NCBI GenBank assembly: GCA_021209875.1
Contig: JAGYVD010000007.1
Span: 1,612,001-1,676,000, forward strand
Direction of reading: 5' to 3'
Origin: Rosellinia necatrix
Lineage: Eukaryota; Ascomycota; Sordariomycetes; Xylariales; Xylariaceae
DNA: 64,000 bases
The position numbers and the translations under genes are program-made. Positions 56,909-64,000 of this stretch are shown here, in pieces. Each line of letters starts with the position of its first letter. Position 1 is the first letter of the stretch. Under the pieces are notes generated by a model that saw only the letters and a program-made list of their open reading frames with translations, made no database searches and was not told the DNA's origin.

Positions 56909-59724
56909 GTATGTATCACCAGGTCGTTTCTCCTTTACATTAGGTAAGTAAGAAAGAAGGTGTGATGCGGAGCCGAAGTCAGGGGGACCGCGGACCGGGG
57001 AAGGTGGCGTGGGAGAGGGCAGATGGGATGAGGCTTCGGGTACAGACCTGACCTGCGGTTCCTGGATTATACCCTTGAACGTTCCACGTAATCCGGAGGT
57101 GTCATCGCAAACATGTGACGGCCTCCAGCGCTTCGTTGGACACGCGCCGGCCACAGGGACGTACGGCGATGAGGTTTGGGCTCCCAGTCATCCGGCTAGC
57201 CAGCGACAATGTACTCGTCATGTAGCTTCGTTCTTTTGCCGTAGTACTTCGTATGTTCCCCTATGAAGCCTATAGCCAGAGAGTTAAGCTTCTCACCCGC
57301 CCGCCACCCGCAGCCGTGAGCGCCGGAGTGCGAGCAGCCAATCGGCATTGGAAAGGCCTCGCCTATTTAATCTAATCTTGGCGCGGACGTCACACACACG
57401 GTTTAAAACGGTGTGTTTACGGTTGCTGTTGTGTTGCCACATGTCGGTAACCATGTTGGTGACCATGTTGGTGACTAAACAAGCAAGCTACCCTATGTCA
57501 CACACGCAGGGATATAAAACAATCCAGTCATACACTACCTTATCTGCCTATATTTGGAACGGGAAGGCTCGACTGGGCATCAGCCGCCAAACATCTAGTG
57601 TATACGGTGTAAGCGAGATTCTGCGCAACCCCGGGGATCTGCATGAGGCTTGAGTCGGACACCCGCCCGCTCGTGTTGTGCGGCAAACACATCCGCCAAA
57701 TGCCATCCGGTTCAGGGAAGATCAATCTTCGTTCCGAGCGCTGGCGCTCACCAAGACGAGCATAGACGATTCGGGGTTAATAACAGCTTATGGGGCGATG
57801 ATGTGACGAGGTGAGCAATTTCGTGGGTGAGATCAACATGCGAAGGACAGATCCACCGCTCCAGGGCGGGCCCCAATGAAGAATAGCCTACGTAGGTAGG
57901 TATCTCCTGTCTCGGTAGATAGATGGTGCTAGCGACACCACCGCCCGCACTACTGGCCACTACGCTTAGCGGTATCAAACATGTTGTTCAATGGAAAGTG
58001 AATAGACTAAATATAACTATCCAATCCAATAAAATTCGAAACATTGGTGTGAAAATGAATATCTTTAAACTTTGGGTGCAGCCGATAAATGGGAAAAGAG
58101 CGAATTCGTAGAATGGGGTTACCATACTGGAGGAGCTTGGATATGGCCAACTACATTCCGTTCGTCTTCATTGAAGGGGGTATCTTAGTTTAGGTGCGGT
58201 CGGTCACTGGAGCAGCTGCTGCAACGATGAGGAACGACGAGGAGACGAGAACGCCTTCAGTATGGAGGTAATTAATATTCATCTGTGGACGATAACTAAA
58301 GTACTGACTCTTGTCATTCTTAGCAGTATTCGACAGAGCTCAGATTAGAAAAAGCAGTTGGTAGATATGGCCAAGTTGTCCGTAGTATTCTGCCCCCGAT
58401 AATATAAGGATGGGATCATGGGAGTCCGTGTTAAACACGGCCGAATTAGTCCTTTGCACCCGCACGCCAGCTTGCCCACGTCACTATACTCCCTTTTGAT
58501 TCTAAGACTGGAACAGTCTGGACGAACATGCGAGCGGCATGACTTGCATTTTGCCTCTAGCTCACCCAAGAACCCTAAAATGCATGACTTGGGAGGCGTA
58601 GTTTACTGTTGCGAGGGATGGTTCTCACCGCGAAATAGATAATCAGCCAGTCTCTACCTGGGCCTCGAATGCCTCCCATATTTCGAGTTTCTGTTCGGTG
58701 ATTCCCTAGTCTTTTTTAATCCAGTGGTCCTACTCTCGAATATCTAGTTAAGTGTTCTATCATCAAATGCTCTGTTGACTCTTGAGTCCCAACCATTTGG
58801 TGTAAGAGCACTAGCATGGGTATGAGGTGATTGGGAATTGTTCAGAGCATCCGGGGTTAATTATAGACTAAGCAACCTGAGTATCGTCTCATGTTGTTCT
58901 AGTTAATGCTATTTTATGACACGAAGAACAATTATTCCTTTAATTTGGTAGTACTAGCAATAAAGGGATTGAAAGGCGTTGAATAACCCCGATATGTCCT
59001 CACATAGTGTTTCTCTAATCGGGCCAAATATTTGACGCCGTTAATTAGCACCCCCTTTTATCCTCAAAGCAGCTTGCTTAATAGGTACCATACTAAGAGA
59101 CTGATCGAGTGTCTGTCCAGCGCGCGCCTCTAAGCCCCCTGTCACACGATACCCCCAAAATGCCAAATACTCCGAGGTTGTAGGGCCAGAATATAGCTGT
59201 CGTCGATCTTTTGGAAGATACAGTTGAGCACCTTTGCCATGTAATCTAAGTTGGAACAGGTCGATAATGATTCAAGTGGAAGGCGCAGACCCTCTCTAAC
59301 CTGGAGCTTGGCCCCTGACTGGACAGGAAAGTATCGTAACGGTGCATCGCTATAAGCCGCCACTGTTTCCTGCCTGGTTGTCTGGGGGCAGAGGCAGCTT
59401 TGGCTCTGCAACAAACGAATCGCGTAACCATGGCAGGAGAGTCGACCAGGAGCTTGGCTTCCAAGTCCTGATCCAGCGCAGTATTATCACCATGGTGTTT
59501 CGCGGGCTCGACTGTATAGTTGAAACTGCTCTGACTACCGTCTGCAAGTCATGTTTTCTAGGAAATACCGACATAGGTGCGCCCAATGTGGCAGTCCTCG
59601 CTCGAAACGCTTCCATCGGCGGTATCCCGCCGGTCCCAATCACCCAGAAGCTAGGGGCGTCTGCGGCCGATGCCGGCTTCGAGGGGACGTAATCGAGGTG
59701 TAAATCCATTACTATCATCATCAC

Positions 59725-59756
<32 letters not shown>

Positions 59757-60170
59757 AGAGCCCCAAAACTGTAGCGGGTACCCTCATATGACACATGACA
59801 TCGCACACTCTTTCTCTTCTACAGCCTATCCCCATATATCGCCAACGTCGAAGTACGCATATGATCTGTACTATATTTATCTTTACAGTGCAGGAAGGAC
59901 CTCGCCGCAGAATATGTTCCAGCATGCTCTATTGCACCAAGCGGCTGACCCCTCTATGAAAACCAAAGTGGCACGACATCTCGAATGTGCTCACCAGACG
60001 ACTTCGAGTGCGATAACGCATCATCTCCGTCCGCCACGCATTTGCCAAATGGAGTAGACTAGGGCCCTACGTAGGGAGATTAGCGGTGCCCATGGCAAAA
60101 AAACGGCGTTGGCTCACACGAAAATGCGGCTGACTAGCCAGAGGTAGTTGTACCGGATCGTCTACCACAG
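56909..60170. other. Spacer with possible coding debris
   Basis: No gene is firmly supported over 3.2 kb. A minus-strand frame at 59142-59414 contains STCSNLDYMAKVLNCIFQKI and looks protein-like. Neighbouring frames at 59246-59464 and 59350-59925 could be pieces of a decayed gene, but I recognise no family. A CAT/ATC microsatellite lies at 59712-59750. Confidence 0.45.
59712..59750 (+). repeat. (ATC)n microsatellite
   Basis: About thirteen ATC units, a few of them changed to ACC. A Met-rich antisense frame across it is an artefact of the repeat. Confidence 0.85.
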
Positions 60171-62780
60171 CTAAGCTACCCCAACGCTGAACAGCAGGCA
60201 AGATATTCCAACAAGGTGACCACGCGAAATGGTACGAATGGCGACCTGTGCCGCTGCTTCTGTCACGGGATTCGTAAGGATGCCCATCCGATGAAGGGGC
60301 GAGAATAGTCCCGGGAAAACGACAGCACCGGCAAGCAGAACCCAGTTCAGTAGATGCTTTCCATTTACAGTTATCCAGGAGTCGTCGTCTGCACTAATGC
60401 TATACCCAACATTTCCGTTCCAGTCATGTTCGGAAGTTGTCTCGATAACTTGATTGTCCCTACAAGACACCGCCTTGTCGACTCTTTCTATTACGGTCTC
60501 CTTTGATTTCTTCGGTGCAGTCGCTTGATCCTAGAGCCAAATTTCGTTGTCGTCTCGGCTTGCAACGAGCCTTGTGCTATCCGGCGAAAATTTCAGAGCG
60601 ACCGTTTCCCTACTTAGAAGCATGCTGCTGGTTTTGAGGGTAGTGGTCAGGTCCCAAATTTGGACCCCAGTCGCCCACGTTAGCGCGAGCATTCTACTGT
60701 TCGGTGAGAATGTGCAATCATATAGGATGTATAGTTTGCTGCACATGTACTGTAGAGAAGAATCTATAACGTACTCCTCAACTGGTTTGCTATCCGGCCG
60801 AATTGTTGCTGGATCCCACAACCTGAGCAACCCATACCTTGAGACCGAGGCAAGAATCTCGCCGCTTGGTGATATCGTCACCGCCATCGTCTGTCCCCGG
60901 GGTACTTCACTGCTAGTCGAGGGAGCTGTCATATCCCGGTGACGGACGGTCTTATCTAGTGAAGCCGAAGCAAGCATTTTGCCATTGGATGAAAGCGCCA
61001 CTGCCATCACAATACCGTTGTGCCCTTCATATATTTTACGGCTCAACGCGGTAGATGTGAGATCCCAAAGCTGAATGGTCCCCTGGCCTCCAACTGACGC
61101 AAGTACCTCGCCATCGGGTGAAAACACTACAGACTCAACTATTTCCCGGTGGCCCTCAAGACTCCGTATTATGCGTGCACCGCCTGCCACCTTCCAAAGC
61201 GACAGTACCCCTCTTGTATCTCCACTTGCAATTGTATGACCATCAGGTGAGACTGCGACTGTCACAACTGGCCATTCCCGCGGCTCTATCGCCCGTGTGC
61301 GCACAGATATCGCTGTATCCCAGAGCCCGATCGTACCGTCTCTTGAACCCGAGACAAGTGTGCCGTTGGGTGCGAACGCTCTTGTTTTAACCCAGTCCGT
61401 ATGCCCTTTCAGCGTCTGGTAATACATACTGTTATTTCCCAGATACCAGAGGCGCAAATTGTAATCTCCCGAAGCTGATGCAAGTATGTTACCGTCGGGC
61501 AAGAATGCTGATGCATTAACATTGCTTGTATCCCCGCTGAATGTCAACCGACACACGCCAGTCGCCATATCCCAAAGCTGAATATGATCCTTTTCACCAG
61601 CGACACCTATTGCAAGAGTTTCGCCGCTTGGAGAAGTTACGAGTGAACTAATACCGGAGCATTCCTGAACCTTAAGCGTCTGCCGATGCGCACCTGTCAT
61701 AGCATCATATAACAGCACCTCTTTATGCGATGCTCAAACAAGAATTTTTGCTGTCAGGCGAGAACGTTACATCAGTTACTCCGTATGTGTGCCCCTCGAG
61801 TGTCTAGTGGTGTATCCAGCGGTCTCTGAAGCCTCGTTTTCTGTCGATCAATGGTTTTCTCTCTTCCCAGTATTGTTTTCTAACCAAGCTAATTGTCGGG
61901 CTAGAATTCAACGCTGAGGAGTACGTTTGTAACGAAGCCTGGTGAATAATTGAGATATTCAGAGAAAAAAATAAGTACGCGTCTTTCGAGAATTCAACAA
62001 GATTAGAGTCCATGTCTGGTTCGGTCTGAAACCGTTGGTAGCCGACCTTAATTATTGTAGCATTAAATGCATACCTCGGTAAGTCGCACAAATTCCTCCA
62101 ACGCCCGCATCCCGTCTTCCACTTTTCCTAGAAGAGACAGGATCTCAAGCCAACGCAGGAAGACTGTCTTCAGAAACTTGTAGGCTAAGGTCCAGATCAA
62201 GGGGCGCCATATCCTTTGGATTGGTGTTAAATTCGAGTTGGTATATATTCCATTCGAGCGACGATATTCCGTCAATGGAGTATTCGATAAGATTTGCGTG
62301 TTCTGGTGCAACCCAATCTGGATCGCGCTTAGAGCCGTACTTGTCTTTCGAATAATCTTTAGCAGGTTGATGGATCAAAGTGACAATCTGGTTGGTTATT
62401 ATGACAAATGATCCACATTCCTCGACGGCGTCTTGAATGATAATTATCATGCTCCGAACCTGTCAGTGTGGATAGCTCGAAGACGAAAAGCGGACGAAAA
62501 GCAAGAAACACAGCCTTCAAAACCTTGTTGCAATCAGATGGCTCTAGTTTCACACTCTTCTCAATCCTTCCCATCATATGCTCGTATAGTTCTGAGAGCC
62601 CGGGGGGCATCTCTGACAAAACCTTGACAGCATACCCACCACTCCTTTCACCCAAGGTCTTGAACGGTCTGACGTCCTAGCAAGCAGGAGGCGTCGACAC
62701 AGATTCATGTGGTGCAATAAGGTGGCAACTTTGATTCCATCCTTCGTATCTGAAGTGGCTTCGAAGGCTTGAATAGTCAA
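60171..62780 (-). pseudogene. NACHT-WD40 (STAND / NLR-like) pseudogene, 5' truncated
   Basis: Reading the minus strand from 62780 gives fragments of one architecture in order. First is the end of a NACHT module (LPPGL-type motif PPGLSELYEHMMGRIEKS and FRPLFVFELSTLTGSE). Next is the ECGSFVIITNQIVTLIHQPA block, then the helical linker LKTVFLRWLEILSLLGKVED and the YSSALNSSPTISLVRKQYWE segment that precedes the propeller in this family. A WD40 array follows at 60531-61810 with units such as TLKGHTDWVKTRAFAPNG, and last the SWITVNGKHLL closing motif. The pieces lie in different frames with several breaks: frameshifts near 62400, 62300, 62080 and 61725, and stops at 61804-61806 and 60531-60533. No P-loop or N-terminal effector domain is left upstream. 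Intact relatives act as signal-sensing ATPases in fungal non-self recognition; this copy cannot encode one. Confidence 0.8.
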
Positions 62781-63302
62781 TACCTACCGATATAGACACG
62801 CAATCAACGATCATCATACGGACATCAGATACCAACCTATGTGTGTCATGCATGAAGCCTCATGGCTGTGCGACACGACACGCATGACGATGTGGGACGT
62901 GATTGCCGCATGGCATGTTACTACCTATAATAGCTATAATAGGTGGCAAGTGCGCCTTTGCTGTGACTACTGCCTGCAATATATAGCGGAAAGTCCATGG
63001 CGGGAATAGGTACAATGACGAGAATTCCACGGCAACCACGCTGTGTCCTTTGGGCGGGAGGGAGGGGAAGAGGAGTGGCTGCCTGAACCTCACAGACTGT
63101 ACACTATCAATATCTCTTGCTTTTCTCTTGCTTTTCTCTCTCGCCACAAGTAGGGCTCTAGAGGTTAGAGAAAAACACGCAATTTCTTAGGCGAAATAGG
63201 ACCCTTTTTCAGCTACTCTTTAATATCCGGACACAACAAACACATAAAAGGTACTCTTACTCAATAGCGCTGCCCTAACAACAAATTGTAACAAATCACA
63301 AT
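62781..63302. other. Divergent spacer between NACHT-WD40 relic and P450 fragment
   Basis: About 520 bases with no supported gene. If the NLR relic once had an N-terminal part, it is no longer recognisable here. Confidence 0.5.
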
Positions 63303-63946
63303 ATGGACATTGCAACTACTGACCAGTCCTACCACGACCATGAGAAGACATGGCCTCAGATCATAGCATCCGCACTCGTGTATTTGGTCGTCGTATTCTT
63401 GGTACATCGTGGCTTGGCATCATATGATCAAGCTCTGCCTCGTGGCTCCCTCGCGTTACCGGAAACATAGGAATGGCCGGTCATAAGCTCAGTCGTACAG
63501 TTCTTTCGTAAATGGCACGACGCGATTGCCGAAAGCACAGACCAATCCACTCACAGCAATTTTAGCTTCCGTGTTGGTAAGAAGCACATCGTGGATCTTG
63601 GGGGGTTTGGGGGGTTTGGGGGGTTTGATGGAAGAAGGACATTCTTCGAGGCTGCAGGATTCAGGGTGCCCCAAGGGTGTGTAGCAATAGAGAGCGCTTC
63701 ACGCTGCTCTGTCTCCTAGGGTACTCGACCCGGAAACTGACACAGCCTCCTAGATTCCAGGAGCTGCTGGCAGCGCTGGCCTCTGCTCGGAAAGCCCGTG
63801 ACGACGATGGATATACGTTCTCTTCGAAGTGTATCTCCTCACTCTCACGTGGAAAAATACTTAGCCGGAAGCTTCCCTTGCTGACTGATGACACTCGGAA
63901 GCTTTGTCATGATCTCGCGACAGATGCGACGGCGGAGCGATTGTAA
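63303..63946 (+). pseudogene. Cytochrome P450 N-terminal region, disrupted and cut by the window end
   Basis: The ATG at 63303 gives a 55-codon frame with a polar lead and a membrane anchor (QIIASALVYLVVVFLVHRGL), then LPRGSLALPE, reminiscent of the proline-rich hinge. A TAG at 63468-63470 ends it. The same frame continues with EWPVISSVVQFFRKWHD and NFSFRVGKKHIVDL, which match the N-terminal beta-sheet region of fungal P450s. Three copies of GGGGGGTTT (63600-63626) insert GGF repeats there. From 63720 a different frame carries a helical piece ending ILSRKLPLLTDDTRKLCHDL, and it reaches a GTAAGT donor near 63944. The heme-binding Cys would lie beyond the window. A 69-nt GTACAT..TAG intron could remove the stop but would also remove the hinge. 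I lean towards a pseudogene. Confidence 0.45.
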
Positions 63947-64000
63947 GTTTTACTCCTCATTGATAAAGTATCTCAATAACAGCAAGTAATAACACCTCTT

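Noticed and set aside
59142..59925. Minus-strand frames with protein-like stretches
   Set aside because: The pieces are in three different frames and lack a recognised family or splice sites. Possibly debris, but not supportable as a gene.
63600..63626. Telomere-like GGGGGGTTT repeats
   Set aside because: The unit is not the fungal TTAGGG repeat, there are only three copies, and they lie inside a P450-like frame. Not a telomere.

Overview
The window is nuclear DNA of a filamentous ascomycete, most likely a Sordariomycete. The genes carry short introns (about 50-190 nt) with GT..AG ends and CTAAC/CTGAC-type branch sites. There is a wetA-type conidiation regulator, a fungal DUF6536 membrane protein, a SUR7/PalI-family protein and a NACHT-WD40 relic. 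The spacers are long and rich in simple sequence, and no rRNA, tRNA or CRISPR array could be seen. Species cannot be named from the sequence alone.

Layout. 1.7-5.5 kb: a large leucine-rich-repeat protein (+, four exons). 6.8-8.9 kb: a polytopic DUF6536 membrane protein (-, three exons, one of only 8 coding bases). 13.7-15.1 kb: remains of an unrecognised, broken gene. 16.0-16.7 kb: a histidine phosphatase (-). 23.2-25.5 kb: an F-box protein (+) whose reading frame jumps at two homopolymer runs. 27.2-28.4 kb: an ER-type short-chain dehydrogenase/reductase (+) with an acidic/glycine insertion. 30.4-32.5 kb: a secreted serine carboxypeptidase (+, five exons). 33.8-35.8 kb: wetA (-). 37.3-38.6 kb: a proline/serine-rich protein built partly from 12-nt repeats (-). 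38.8-45.4 kb: a gene desert. 45.4-46.4 kb: a conserved-looking protein of unknown role (+). 47.9-48.8 kb: a SUR7/PalI-family membrane protein (+). 49.8-53.2 kb: the FACT subunit SPT16 (-, five exons). 55.1-56.6 kb: an MFS monocarboxylate-type transporter (-, three exons). 60.2-62.8 kb: a NACHT-WD40 (STAND/NLR-like) pseudogene (-). 63.3-63.9 kb: the broken start of a cytochrome P450 (+), running to the window edge.

The genes do not form an obvious biosynthetic cluster. Housekeeping functions (SPT16, SUR7/PalI, LRR protein, F-box protein) sit between wide spacers. The last 8 kb and the 9-23 kb stretch look like accessory, decaying DNA. wetA has a second minus-strand gene 1.5 kb upstream, coding for a disordered repeat protein; a shared role in sporulation is only a guess from proximity.

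Exon boundaries were worked out by hand from frame continuity, GT/AG sites and branch sites. They are inferences, strongest where the joined frame restores a known family motif. No database search was possible.
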